64,000 nt of DNA, taken from positions 62,001-126,000 of the forward strand of contig NZ_JAOBPP010000017.1 of the NCBI RefSeq assembly GCF_025574465.1, written 5' to 3'. This DNA comes from Kordiimonas aestuarii (lineage in GTDB: Bacteria > Pseudomonadota > Alphaproteobacteria > Sphingomonadales > Kordiimonadaceae). The notes under the pieces are model-generated. The model did no database searches. It worked only from the letters and a program-made list of their open reading frames with translations, and was not told the DNA's origin. A program made the translations under genes and the position numbers. Below, piece by piece: positions 17,586-27,052 of this stretch. The number at the start of each line of letters is the position of its first letter. Within the stretch, counting starts at the first letter, position 1.

Positions 17586-19213
17586 CACTCTGCCCCCAAG
17601 GTTTCACCCGGTGTTTCATCTGCCAACCAGGTGCGGAAAGCCACATCCATCTTTTGAACGGCGTCCGGCTGCTTGCGGATCGTTTTCCAGTCAAGCCGGG
17701 CACCCGGGCTGGATTCGCCAACAGCCGTAGCAGACCGTGACCGTGTCCACACAACGCTACAGGCATCACCACCGGCGACCAATGCCGCATTCGTAATGTC
17801 CGGAATAGCGCCACCTGTTCCCTTAAACTCTGCAGCATAACCATATTGTTCCACGTTGCTGATCTGGTCGGTGGCTACCGTCACAAAACGCGGCAAATTA
17901 TCCCACTGACGGGTGTCTGCTTCAGGCTTGGCCGCCTCAGATGCCGCACCAAACAATCCGCCAATCAAGGCAATACCTGCCCCGATAAGTGCGGCATCAC
18001 CGTCACCGCTATAGAGACCAGCCATCGCGGTCACTGTGCCAGCCGTTGACATTACGTTGCCAACTGCTGCCGTTGTTTCCTTGAATTGTGCCTTCCCTTC
18101 AAGGATGCCGTCGACAGGACGGCCGCCACGAGTTGATGCCTGGAAATATACATCCTCAACGGGATAGGCATCCACTGCCCGCACCACTTCACCGCTGTCC
18201 ATATTGACAGCAAGGGCCGTCGCCGCTGTTTCGTGAAAGCGGTCGTCGGTGCGGAACTTGAGGATTTCCCTGTATTCCCCGTCACCATACTTGACCGGGC
18301 CCGAGCCAAGTTCTGTCAAAAACAGTACGTTGTGTTCCGGTGCAGGGGCACTCAGGCCCTGACGAAAGTCGGCCGCCTTGGCAAAAGCCTCCTCGCCGCT
18401 CCGGCCCTGACAATGCAACGCCCAGCCATCCAGATAGTTCATGAGGGCGAAATCTGCCTGGAAGTCTTCAGCTTCAGAGACCGTATCCTGATACTCACCG
18501 GAACGGAACATCGCACGGGCGTTTTCATAGTCATCGTTAGATAGGTAAATCAAGCCGCGATAATAATAGGCCATCGCCCGCTCATACGGCTCGCCCTTGA
18601 ACTCCTTTACGTCTTCAGCACTGAACTTGGATTTCGCGGCCTTTGCCTGTTCGTTGTCGGCATAAATCGCCTCAATTTTGTCGATCGAGCGGTCGAACGC
18701 CCACTCGGCATGATCAAGATAGCCAAGCTCAAGCGCAGCCAGCCCCAGCCGATTAAAGTTGAGGACCGCATTGCGTTCGCCTTCAATGAAAAGGCTTCGG
18801 TAATACGGCTGAAGCGGTTCCGGGCGGCTGGCAACATAGAGCTGCGTTTCGGCCGGATATGGTCCCATGCCATATTCCTTGCGGAGGCTTTTTTCGAGCT
18901 TCTTCACTTCCTTGTCGTAGGATTTGCTCGCCTTTTTGTTGGCTTTTTGAATAGACTTGTACTCAGACTTAACAGTCTTGTACTCGGCCTTCAGCGCTTT
19001 CTTTTCCTCTTTACTGAGCCCTTTTTGCTTAAGCGCAGCTTTTAGCTCAGAATAGCGGGTGGCCAACAACTGTTCCTGCTGGATCGCATCAGCCGAGATC
19101 GGCGGCGACGCGCGAAGCTCCATAAGGCGCTCGCTATCATCAGCATAAACAGGGTGAAAAAACAGTACACTCGCAACGGCAACGGCCGAAATTCGGCCAG
19201 CAGAGATCGTCAT
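17585..19213 (-). CDS. COG3014-like periplasmic protein with coiled coil and TPR-like region
   Basis: 542 residues with a signal peptide (about 1-24). Residues ~50-115 form a Lys/Glu-rich coiled coil. A helical repeat region follows (AWAFDRSIDKIEAIYADNEQ, MAYYYRGLIYLSNDDYENAR, ALHCQGRSGEEAFAKAADF), as in COG3014 proteins, with HNVLFLTELGSGPVKYGDGE. Near residues 390-430 there is a Gly/Ala hydrophobic stretch. The family often lies with LpoB and YcfL, as here; a role in envelope or peptidoglycan synthesis support is inferred, not shown. Confidence 0.72.
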   Translation of the reverse strand: MTISAGRISAVAVASVLFFHPVYADDSERLMELRASPPISADAIQQEQLLATRYSELKAALKQKGLSKEEKKALKAEYKTVKSEYKSIQKANKKASKSYDKEVKKLEKSLRKEYGMGPYPAETQLYVASRPEPLQPYYRSLFIEGERNAVLNFNRLGLAALELGYLDHAEWAFDRSIDKIEAIYADNEQAKAAKSKFSAEDVKEFKGEPYERAMAYYYRGLIYLSNDDYENARAMFRSGEYQDTVSEAEDFQADFALMNYLDGWALHCQGRSGEEAFAKAADFRQGLSAPAPEHNVLFLTELGSGPVKYGDGEYREILKFRTDDRFHETAATALAVNMDSGEVVRAVDAYPVEDVYFQASTRGGRPVDGILEGKAQFKETTAAVGNVMSTAGTVTAMAGLYSGDGDAALIGAGIALIGGLFGAASEAAKPEADTRQWDNLPRFVTVATDQISNVEQYGYAAEFKGTGGAIPDITNAALVAGGDACSVVWTRSRSATAVGESSPGARLDWKTIRKQPDAVQKMDVAFRTWLADETPGETLGAE

Positions 19214-19288
19214 CGCTCGACTCCTTTGGCGACTTGAGGTGTTTCAGATAGAAGAAAAGGCGGCAACCCCTTGCCGCCAAATGATTTT

Positions 19289-19942
19289 TTAGCGGTAGAC
19301 CACATCATCCGCTGCGGCCTTGGACAGTTCGTACATGCCACTCCAGACAATAACACCGCGCTCAAGGTCAACCATTTCAAAGGTGATCTGGGTATAGCGC
19401 TGCATCATGCCAGTTCGGGCATCTCGGCTGTCGGCAGAAGCAATTGTGCCGCCCAGACGGTAATCACCCCCGGCTTGCGCCGCAGTCATACCCGTCGTGC
19501 CTGTATCAACGACACCGTCACGCTTAAGGTTGCGCTCATGCTGGACCATGTTGGAATAGTTGCGACCAACAAAGACCATACGCCCCTGCGACGCCCGGTT
19601 CAGGTTTACCCGCAAACGGTTCGTGATCAGGTCCTTGTTGATACGCTGGGTGCTGTCATTGAGGAAAAATTCACTATCAATGATAACCTGCGGCGGATTT
19701 GCCGCGTTTGCCAGCATCGGGTTGCCCAACATGTCCCGCATCATGCGGTCAGTCATGGATTGAATGTCATTTGATTCAATCCCCACACCGGCAACAGCTC
19801 CCTGACGGCCAGGATCTTGCGAAATAGTAGCCACACCAGGCGAATTATCTACAGCTGGCCCACATGCCGCCAGCATGCCTGTCAGAAATGTCGCGCACGC
19901 GACTTGCGTCACGCGAAAGTTTGTTACACGTGTCAAGGTCAT
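19289..19942 (-). CDS. lpoB: LpoB-like penicillin-binding protein activator lipoprotein
   Basis: 217-residue outer-membrane lipoprotein candidate: a signal with lipobox (LTGMLAAC, Cys near 27) and a proline/serine-rich linker. The body matches the LpoB/YcfM fold: DRMMRDMLGNPML, VIIDSEFFLNDSTQRINKDL, RLRVNLNRASQGRMVFVGR, DYRLGGTIASADSRDARTG, ITFEMVDLERGVIVWSGMYE. LpoB spans the periplasm to switch on PBP1B. Identity to this exact partner is inferred from family and neighbours. First gene of the four-gene operon. Confidence 0.85.
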   Translation of the reverse strand: MTLTRVTNFRVTQVACATFLTGMLAACGPAVDNSPGVATISQDPGRQGAVAGVGIESNDIQSMTDRMMRDMLGNPMLANAANPPQVIIDSEFFLNDSTQRINKDLITNRLRVNLNRASQGRMVFVGRNYSNMVQHERNLKRDGVVDTGTTGMTAAQAGGDYRLGGTIASADSRDARTGMMQRYTQITFEMVDLERGVIVWSGMYELSKAAADDVVYR

Positions 19943-20184
19943 AAACCTCCCCCATCAAAGATTTAACCATGAAAACGTTACTGACGATTCCAATTTAATT
20001 CAAGTCATCAAAAATTTAGGTCATTAATATTTTTGCTATTTTTACTTCGATAGCGGTCATGTACCGCTTGGGGATACCTGCACCAGAAGCGCTCCCTTAT
20101 TTGCGACTTTGCTACATGGCCCTCTTCCAGCCATTGGTTCTTTGACCTATTATTTGGCGGGCAAGCTAAAACCTTCCTCGAAAG

Positions 20185-20754
20185 ATGAATGATGACACAA
20201 TGGGTAATCTGATGAAAAAGACCTGTTTCAACACCGGTGTCGGGCGATGCCAGATTACCTGGACCGAGTATGGAATATCAGGTTTTCGCCTGCCCGATGC
20301 CAGCCTGCTACCCACGGTAGCTTCATTCGAAGCCGATAAACTGGATGACGTTCCGGCAGATATAGTCGTCACAATCCACAAAGCCGTGCAAATGTTGGCG
20401 GGTGAGAAACTCAGTCTGGCAGATGCCAGGCTGGATCTAAGAAACGTTTCGCGCTTCAACAAGCGCGTCTACGATATAGCACTTGGCATTCCCACCGGCA
20501 AAACCATGACCTATGGCGAGATAGCACTTGCCCTTGGCCAGAAAGGCGCTGCGCAGGCTGTCGGCAAAGCACTTGGCGAAAACCCCATTCCGCTGATTAT
20601 TCCCTGCCACCGGGTGTTGGCAGCGGACGGCACAATGCATGGCTTTTCCGCGCCCGGTGGCACAGCGTCAAAACGGAAACTGCTGGAAATTGAAGGCGCA
20701 ATAGAGCGGCCGCCACCAAGCCTTTTTGATTTTGTAGAAATTCAAATAGAATAA
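20185..20754 (+). CDS. ogt: Methylated-DNA--protein-cysteine S-methyltransferase
   Basis: Suicide repair enzyme that takes alkyl groups from O6-alkylguanine or O4-alkylthymine. At 189 residues it has the usual two-part layout. The DNA-binding helix-turn-helix is GKTMTYGEIALALGQKGAAQAVG and the active-site motif is IIPCHRVLAADGTMHGFSAP, with the acceptor cysteine in PCHRV. Several in-frame ATG codons exist at the start (20185, 20200, 20212). No partner gene lies next to it. Confidence 0.95.
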   Translation: MNDDTMGNLMKKTCFNTGVGRCQITWTEYGISGFRLPDASLLPTVASFEADKLDDVPADIVVTIHKAVQMLAGEKLSLADARLDLRNVSRFNKRVYDIALGIPTGKTMTYGEIALALGQKGAAQAVGKALGENPIPLIIPCHRVLAADGTMHGFSAPGGTASKRKLLEIEGAIERPPPSLFDFVEIQIE

Positions 20755-21015
20755 TTGATTATCATCTATTACCTAATGTACAGGATAACAAATATATATC
20801 GAATATATCGATTACTGATACAAAGAATATCAATTTCCATTATTATATAGAAAGCGGGATACTCTGTCGTAGTGGGAAATGGGGTAGCTGCGCTTTGGCA
20901 TCATAATTTCGGCGTGTCCCGAGTATCACTTTCCTGTCAGTCCTAGCTGGCCGATCTTATCTTTGAGAGCACCTCCCCCGGGAAGATCAACTATCCGGAT
21001 ATAGAGGAGGTGCGC

Positions 21016-22137
21016 ATGTATCTATCCCTCAAGCTGCTTGCTTTCGTCGGCGTGCTGACATCTGGCAGCGCCATTGCCGCAATCGAACAGGCCGATGTGC
21101 CGCTAGGGCTACCGCCTGTTCCCGTGCCAGAGCACAACCCTGTTACACCCGAGAAAATCGCCCTTGGAGAGACCCTGTTCAATGACACCCGGTTCTCATC
21201 AACCGGTGATGTCAGCTGTGCAACATGTCATGACCCCCAGAAAGCTTTCACAGACAGCCCGCTATTGGTCTCGGAAGGTATCGAGAAGAAGAAGGGCACA
21301 CGTAACGCACCAACAGTTCTGAACTCAGCCTACATGGAAACCATGTTCTGGGATGGTCGTGAACCAGACCTTGAAGCCCAGTCGCAAGGCCCCTTTATCA
21401 ACCCGGTTGAAATGGCGCTTGAAAGCCATGATCCGATTGTGGCGATCGCACGCACGGACGAGCATTATCAGGAAATGTTTGCGAAGGCCTTTGGCGTCAA
21501 GCCAGAAGAAATCACGATCGACCACGTATCACAGGCCATCGCCTCATTCGAACGCACTATAATTTCAGGTAATTCGCCGTTCGACCAATGGTATTTTGGC
21601 GGTGACGAAGCCGCAGTCTCCGAAGACGTTAAACGAGGGCTGGAAGTATTCACAGGCAAAGGCCGTTGTGTTTCATGCCACACCATGTCGCAGAATTTTG
21701 CCCTGTTCAGCGATAGCAAGTTCCACAACCTGAATGTCAGCTTTGACAAGATATCCACGGGCCTCGAGAGCATCGCCAAAAGCGCCAAAAACCGTCAAAT
21801 GTCCGGAGAAGAGCTGGACGTCACCGTATTGACCGACGCGAGCGTATCAGAGCTTGGCCGCTTTGCCGTCAATAACGAGTGGGCCAATACCGGTGCGTTC
21901 AAAACCCCTACCCTCCGCAATATATCTGTCACCGCCCCCTATATGCACGACGGCAGTGTGGAGACACTCGAAGATGTTGTGATCTTCTACAACAACGGTG
22001 GGCGCGTGAACGAGGATGACCCCATCAACGACTTCCAGAGTGGCGGTATCCGCCCACTTGACCTCACCGATCAGGAACAGAAGGACCTTGTGGCCTTCCT
22101 TGAAGCCCTGACCAGCCCCGAATTTGCAAAACAATAA
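21016..22137 (+). CDS. Di-haem cytochrome c peroxidase / MauG family
   Basis: Periplasmic enzyme that reduces hydrogen peroxide or oxidises a protein partner using two c haems. The ATG at 21016 is chosen because the strong AGAGGAGG ends at 21010; the GTG at 21010 is within it. There are 373 residues with a signal peptide (1-22). The two haem sites are C68-A-T-C-H72 and C218-V-S-C-H222, and TPTLRNISVTAPYMHDGS follows. It is first of a three-gene operon with a Tat phosphoesterase and a monohaem cytochrome. Confidence 0.93.
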   Translation: MYLSLKLLAFVGVLTSGSAIAAIEQADVPLGLPPVPVPEHNPVTPEKIALGETLFNDTRFSSTGDVSCATCHDPQKAFTDSPLLVSEGIEKKKGTRNAPTVLNSAYMETMFWDGREPDLEAQSQGPFINPVEMALESHDPIVAIARTDEHYQEMFAKAFGVKPEEITIDHVSQAIASFERTIISGNSPFDQWYFGGDEAAVSEDVKRGLEVFTGKGRCVSCHTMSQNFALFSDSKFHNLNVSFDKISTGLESIAKSAKNRQMSGEELDVTVLTDASVSELGRFAVNNEWANTGAFKTPTLRNISVTAPYMHDGSVETLEDVVIFYNNGGRVNEDDPINDFQSGGIRPLDLTDQEQKDLVAFLEALTSPEFAKQ

Positions 22138-22151
22138 GGAAAGGCAGAGCA

Positions 22152-23222
22152 ATGGTTAAAACACTCGTTGATCGCCGTGGTTTCCTTAAAGCCACAACAG
22201 GTGCCTTCATTGGCACAACTCTGCCGCTGACCAACGTCAGGTTAGCATTTGCCGGGGAGCGGGAGGACTTCACCTTCGCTTATATCTCAGACAGCCACAT
22301 CCAGCATATCAAAGGCAACAAGTTTGTCCGCAACTGGGACCGCGGCCTCATCCGTGCAGTGGCGGAATGCAACATGCTGGAGCCAAAGCCCGACTTCGTC
22401 TTCTATGGCGGGGACATCGCCCAGCTTGCCAAACCGGAAGAAATTGACCATGGACTGGAGCTGTTGTCTGCCCTCAGATATGACACCCATTATGTAATGG
22501 GAGAACATGACTATTATCTGGATCTTGGGGAATACTGGTCCAAACTTCTCGGCGACCAGTGGTACAGCTTCGACCACAAAGGTGTGCACTTTGTGGTGCT
22601 GAACAGCATCCTCACCGACCACGACTGGACATATAATCGCTGGAAGGATGGTGAGGAACGCATGTCGGTCATGGCAGGCCTTGACGACCCGCGCGGCTCA
22701 CCATTCATGGTCGGCGAAGAACAGCGCAAATGGCTGGCCAAAGACTTGAAGAAAGTCGACAAAAAAAAGCCAGTTGTTGTGCTATCGCACTCACCTTTGC
22801 AGAAGATCTTCAAAAACTGGAATTTTTGGACTGACGATGCCGAGGAAGTGCAGGCACTGCTGCACAAATTTGATAAAGTGAGTGTGCTCTATGGCCACGT
22901 ACACCAGATCCAGTACAACCAGATCGGCAATATCTCTTTCTATTCCGCCATGGCGACAGCTTGGCCGTGGCCCTACCCTGAAACCTATGCCCAGGCGCCC
23001 AGTCACCTGCCGGAACTGACAGTTCCCATGAACCGGGCCGATCCGTTCTTTGAGCGCGATGCAACGGGCTGGCAGTTCATTGATGTTTGGTCAGGCCGGT
23101 CAAACGTCACCTACCGGTTGCCCGAAAACTCGGAACGAACGGTCGCTTACAACAAAGAAAAAGGTCACCCGGAAGACACCGAATATGCGGCGCGGAATAT
23201 CCCGCCCCAGAACCATTACTAG
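22152..23222 (+). CDS. Tat-exported calcineurin-type metallophosphoesterase
   Basis: 356 residues with a twin-arginine signal (R8R9 in VDRRGFLKA). The two-metal phosphoesterase motifs are in order: SDSHI, FYGGDIA, GEHD (normally GNHD), VVLSHSP and YGHVH. The Asn-to-Glu change in the third motif is notable because that Asn normally bridges the metals. It lies 14 bases after the di-haem peroxidase gene and nine before a cytochrome c, so it acts in the periplasm with them. The substrate is unknown. Confidence 0.9.
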   Translation: MVKTLVDRRGFLKATTGAFIGTTLPLTNVRLAFAGEREDFTFAYISDSHIQHIKGNKFVRNWDRGLIRAVAECNMLEPKPDFVFYGGDIAQLAKPEEIDHGLELLSALRYDTHYVMGEHDYYLDLGEYWSKLLGDQWYSFDHKGVHFVVLNSILTDHDWTYNRWKDGEERMSVMAGLDDPRGSPFMVGEEQRKWLAKDLKKVDKKKPVVVLSHSPLQKIFKNWNFWTDDAEEVQALLHKFDKVSVLYGHVHQIQYNQIGNISFYSAMATAWPWPYPETYAQAPSHLPELTVPMNRADPFFERDATGWQFIDVWSGRSNVTYRLPENSERTVAYNKEKGHPEDTEYAARNIPPQNHY

Positions 23223-23231
23223 GAGAAGATA

Positions 23232-23645
23232 ATGAAACGGGAATTTCTGAAATCTTGCGCCGTGGTCGCTGCTATCGCCATCTCGCCATACGGCGTTTCA
23301 GCGGACGAGTTTGACGAAGCCGACCTTAAGGAATGGAATGACGCCTTCATGTCGGTCGTGGAAAAAGGCCGCGCAGCCTTCACCGATCCCACGTTGGGCG
23401 GCAGCAAAAACGGCGTGGTATGTGCCCAGTGCCATCCCAATGGTGCCAACACTCACCCAGAGACCTATCCCAAATTCCAGCAGCAAATAGGCAGGGTGAT
23501 CACCCTGCAGGAGATGGCAAACTGGTGTATCCAGAACCCGCTTGAAGGCACCCCTCTCAAGGTTGACGACCCTCAGATGACGGCGCTTATCACCTATATG
23601 ACCTTTGAGCGGCGGGGCGTTGCGCTGGACCCCGGTAAGCACTGA
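23232..23645 (+). CDS. Periplasmic monohaem cytochrome c
   Basis: 137 residues with an N-terminal signal (residues 1-24). One c-type haem site C64-A-Q-C-H68 and a C-terminal methionine-bearing segment (YMTFERRGVALD) as possible sixth ligand. It resembles small electron-carrier cytochromes, and its place after the di-haem peroxidase suggests it supplies electrons to that enzyme. It ends the operon, before a clear terminator. Confidence 0.87.
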   Translation: MKREFLKSCAVVAAIAISPYGVSADEFDEADLKEWNDAFMSVVEKGRAAFTDPTLGGSKNGVVCAQCHPNGANTHPETYPKFQQQIGRVITLQEMANWCIQNPLEGTPLKVDDPQMTALITYMTFERRGVALDPGKH

Positions 23646-23663
23646 CCAACGGCGAACCCGATC

Positions 23664-23694
23664 AAAGCCCGCGCACCCTGCGGGCTTTTTTCTT
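23664..23694 (+). terminator. Terminator after the cytochrome c gene
   Basis: AAAGCCCGC pairs with GCGGGCTTT across a seven-base loop, followed by TTTTTCTT. This closes the peroxidase-phosphoesterase-cytochrome operon. Confidence 0.9.
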
Positions 23695-23751
23695 AGCACT
23701 GTCTAGCTTTTCTGCTACCGATTTTTTTGTGAACTACCGATGGGACAGGTA

Positions 23752-24240
23752 ATGGAAACGAAAAAGGTGCTCACGCGCGACCTCAAGGATAGCCTGCTGG
23801 TATGGGTATTCATCGATAACGAGGACAACATCATGCTTGAACGCAACCCGGAGGCGGGGGACCCACGCGGCATCGCCTCCAGCATAAATTTCTGGCATCT
23901 GCCCGGCTACAGCCAGTCAGCCGCAGATCCAGCGGAACAGGAACACCTTAAGGCGCTGTGGCGGGAGCAACGTGACCGCCTTTACGGGCATGATTGCACC
24001 GCTTTCCTTGAAACTCTTATCGTGCGGGCAACAGGCTTTCACCAGCGCGAAACCTTTCAGGCCAATCTCCTGCTATGCCTGCAAGCCTATTATGTAGAAG
24101 ACCATGATCAGGTTCCGCTCAAGCCCCCGGCAGGGACAGAGCGTAAGTTCTTCTCGGTTGAGGACGCCATGGTGCACTACCCGGTCGGTTATCAGGACCG
24201 GGCAGTCATCGCCTGCTTCATGGAGCATATGCGCTGGTAG
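23752..24240 (+). CDS. Unknown soluble protein
   Basis: 162 residues from the ATG at 23752 (an ATG four codons earlier, at 23740, is also possible). No signal peptide and no membrane segment. The N-terminal stretch LLVWVFIDNEDNIMLERNP and the following WHLPGYSQ look Nudix-like in flavour, but the canonical box is missing and I do not assign it. A hydrophobic C-terminal helix carries QDRAVIACFM. It stands alone between a terminator and a convergent dipeptidase gene. Confidence 0.65.
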   Translation: METKKVLTRDLKDSLLVWVFIDNEDNIMLERNPEAGDPRGIASSINFWHLPGYSQSAADPAEQEHLKALWREQRDRLYGHDCTAFLETLIVRATGFHQRETFQANLLLCLQAYYVEDHDQVPLKPPAGTERKFFSVEDAMVHYPVGYQDRAVIACFMEHMRW

Positions 24241-24243
24241 GCC

Positions 24244-25452
24244 TCATTCACCCCATACGCGCTTATAATAGCTCAGGAAATTGAGGCCGAGTATCTTCTC
24301 GATCCGGTCTGTGGCGTGCCCCCGGCTGTATAACATGTCGGCAAGCTGCTGGAATTGGCCGGGGCCTTGTATATCCGGAATAAACGGCACAACACCTGCC
24401 TTCTCACCCTTGGCGGAAATCCCCGCTTCCTGACGGCGGCGGATTTCATCGTCAATCACCTCCTGATAGGCCTTGAGGTCATCCACCCCCGTTGTGCCAC
24501 CATCTGTCCCGATGCCAACATGATCTTCCCCGCAAACATTGATGGCATGTTCGATATGCAGCACAACATCCATGGCACTTGGGAAACTGTTTTCCTTCAG
24601 GAACGGCATAAAATAAATGCCCGCCACACCGCCTTTGTCGGCCAGAAGGCGCAATTCCTCGTCCGTCTTGTTGCGCGGCAGGTTCGCAAGCGCCCGGCAC
24701 CCGGTGTGTGAAATACAAACCGGGTGTTCCGATGCGGCGATCGCGTCAAGGCATGTTTTCTCACCACTATGGCTCAGGTCCACAACCGTATTGGTGGCGT
24801 TTAACCGTTCCACAACCGCGCGCCCAAAGTCGGTCAAGCCCCTGTTTTCCGCTTCCATGCTACCGTCGCCCAACTGATTGCGTACATTATAGGTGAGCTG
24901 GACGATTTTGACGCCAAGTCCCGCAAAGGTATCAACACGGTCAACATTGTCCCCCATCATGGCCGCGTTCTGGAAGCCCATGATAATACCAACCTTGCCT
25001 TTTTTCTTGGCGCGTAAGATATCAGCTGTGGACCACACTTTTAAAAGATGATCGCCATGCAGCCGGATGCGCTGGTTCCATTTAGCGATTTCTGCAACGC
25101 TATAGTCAAACGGGTCCATGGGCCCGGCAACATAGCCAAGCGTCAGGTTAATCGCCGTCGTGCCGGATGCCACTGCCTCGTCAAGGGCACGCGGGTCAAG
25201 CGCAAGACCCTTCATGCCTGCAACGGGATTGCCGTTCTCCTTCTGTTTTTTGAATTTCTCAAGCCGCACATTGGGGTTTGATATGCCACCAAGGTTGTTA
25301 ATGACAATAGCATCACCCAGCCCCGGCCATGGTTTATCGGCGGCAAAGGCGGGAAAGCCCTGCGCCGCCAATGGCAATGCCGCAGCGCCAGCGGCCGCCA
25401 GGCGCAAGAAGTCGCGCCGCGCGATATTATGAACGTCCATACTGTTCCCCAT
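24244..25452 (-). CDS. Tat-exported membrane dipeptidase, peptidase M19
   Basis: Zinc dipeptidase of the renal dipeptidase family. 402 residues with a Tat signal (IARRDFLRLAAAG) and AFA cleavage. Zinc and substrate motifs: VVDLSHSGEKTCLDAI, HPVCISHTGCRAL, and VGIGTDGGTTGVDDL. It starts at the last base of the stop of the amidohydrolase gene (TAATG), so the two are translated together and likely act on the same exported peptide-type substrates. An ATG at 25440 is an alternative start. Confidence 0.93.
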   Translation of the reverse strand: MGNSMDVHNIARRDFLRLAAAGAAALPLAAQGFPAFAADKPWPGLGDAIVINNLGGISNPNVRLEKFKKQKENGNPVAGMKGLALDPRALDEAVASGTTAINLTLGYVAGPMDPFDYSVAEIAKWNQRIRLHGDHLLKVWSTADILRAKKKGKVGIIMGFQNAAMMGDNVDRVDTFAGLGVKIVQLTYNVRNQLGDGSMEAENRGLTDFGRAVVERLNATNTVVDLSHSGEKTCLDAIAASEHPVCISHTGCRALANLPRNKTDEELRLLADKGGVAGIYFMPFLKENSFPSAMDVVLHIEHAINVCGEDHVGIGTDGGTTGVDDLKAYQEVIDDEIRRRQEAGISAKGEKAGVVPFIPDIQGPGQFQQLADMLYSRGHATDRIEKILGLNFLSYYKRVWGE

Positions 25453-26825
25453 TATTTCTCTCCCTCAAGCTCGGCTTTAGTGGGGGGCGCATACGCCTCG
25501 CGCGGGTAATCCGTCCCACCTTTCACTGTCAGCACTACCGAGCGCATATTCGCCATATCCTCAAGCGGGTTTTTGCTCAGGAAAATCAGGTCCGCGCGTT
25601 TGCCTGCTTCAATCGTGCCGCGATCGTCCTCCAGCCCCAGAACCCTGGCCCCCACATAGGTGGCCGACCGGATCACCTGTAGCGGCGGCATTTCAGCCTT
25701 CTCCGCAAGCACCTCAAGTTCATCAAACAGCGCGGGGTATTCTGCGTCATAACCCAACATGCCGTCCGTGCCGGCAGAGATATCCACACCACTTTCATAT
25801 GCGAACCGGGTCATCGCCCCCGCGAAGGCGGATGGGCAAATGCCTGCGCTGCGCTTGTCCTCGGGTTTCTCGCGCTCACGCTGCTCTCTGTTTGCATACA
25901 GCCAAAGCGTTGCGTCGAGAATGGTGCCGCGTATCTCCATCTGTTCAAAGATATCTGCAAGCACAGGCGACCGCGGGTCGAGGCTTGCAAAATCCAATAC
26001 TGCCTTGTGATGATATTCATTGGGCCGCACACCGGCCACCTCAAACGCCAACCGGCACGCGTGCGAAATCACATCCACGCCTGCGCCAACCACCTCACTG
26101 GGGTAGGCCGGGAAAACCATGGAATGCGCCCAAATCTTGATGCCCTGCCTGTGGCCCTCTGCCGTGATGCGCCGCACCTCTGTCGCTGGCAGGTTAGCAT
26201 AGATCTTGATCCCCGTTGCCCAGGTCCCGCGCGCAATCGCCACCGTTTCCTTCATGTCGGTATCAGGCGTAATTGCCTGCATCCACGGCACGTCGCCCGG
26301 CACTTCACCTTCCGCCGCCATGCCGGGGCGTGGGTCGTCAAAGAAACTCGGCCCCGCCAGCAAGGCGGAATAATAGAGGTCAGGTGCCGGAATTTTCTGA
26401 AGCCTGCTCTGACGGGCCAACTCGGCCAGCGCTCGCATATCCCCCGCCATGTCGCGCACGCCTGTTATGCCACTGTATATATACCGCCGCAGGTAGGCCT
26501 TTGCCCTCTCGGCATTAGGCACGGTCGCCATATGCACATGTGTATCGATGAGGCCGGGCAACAGATAGTGCCCACTGGCGTCCACCACCTTCGCGCCTTC
26601 AGGCAACTGCGCCTTAAGTTCGCCGCTAGGCAGAACGCTGGTGATGCGGTCACTTTCCACCAGCACGCCCATATCTTCCTGCAGCGGAGCCCCCGTGCCA
26701 TCAATCAGCGCAACACCCACATAAGCGCGCGCGGTACCAGTCGCCTTCTGTGCCTGTGCTGTTGAACCAATCGTCATCGCCACCGACAAAGCTATTGCCG
26801 CCGCGCCCATTTTTCCGAATTTCAT
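25452..26825 (-). CDS. Secreted amidohydrolase family protein (imidazolonepropionase-like)
   Basis: 457 residues with a signal peptide (about 1-25). Metal-dependent amidohydrolase: PGLIDTHVHMATV (HxH), TGIKIYA (lysine likely carboxylated), IKIWAHSM, GVDVISHACR, and the catalytic Asp in VDISAGTDGML. A final GTIEAGKRADLIFLSKNP strand is typical. It resembles Xaa-Pro dipeptidase-like amidohydrolases. It is first in an operon with the M19 dipeptidase; the substrate is not predicted. Confidence 0.92.
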   Translation of the reverse strand: MKFGKMGAAAIALSVAMTIGSTAQAQKATGTARAYVGVALIDGTGAPLQEDMGVLVESDRITSVLPSGELKAQLPEGAKVVDASGHYLLPGLIDTHVHMATVPNAERAKAYLRRYIYSGITGVRDMAGDMRALAELARQSRLQKIPAPDLYYSALLAGPSFFDDPRPGMAAEGEVPGDVPWMQAITPDTDMKETVAIARGTWATGIKIYANLPATEVRRITAEGHRQGIKIWAHSMVFPAYPSEVVGAGVDVISHACRLAFEVAGVRPNEYHHKAVLDFASLDPRSPVLADIFEQMEIRGTILDATLWLYANREQREREKPEDKRSAGICPSAFAGAMTRFAYESGVDISAGTDGMLGYDAEYPALFDELEVLAEKAEMPPLQVIRSATYVGARVLGLEDDRGTIEAGKRADLIFLSKNPLEDMANMRSVVLTVKGGTDYPREAYAPPTKAELEGEK

Positions 26826-27052
26826 CTAACTCCCCCACACTGTGCGTCTTTTCGCTGCTTCTCCCACATCGTGCCACAGCTTAAGCCCGCGCCGCAACCA
26901 CGGAAGATTGACTTAAATTGACGCAGTTTCGAGGTTTTTTACTGGCAGATGGCGGCAAAATAGGCATGATGCCGCTTAGATAGTGGCAAATAAAACTGTG
27001 AAGCACACGGATAGGGGAAGTGCGAAGCAGACATGCCATCCCGCATTCAACC

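Noticed and set aside
23752..24240. Nudix hydrolase assignment
   Set aside because: The REUXEEXGU box is not present; only vague similarity at the start.
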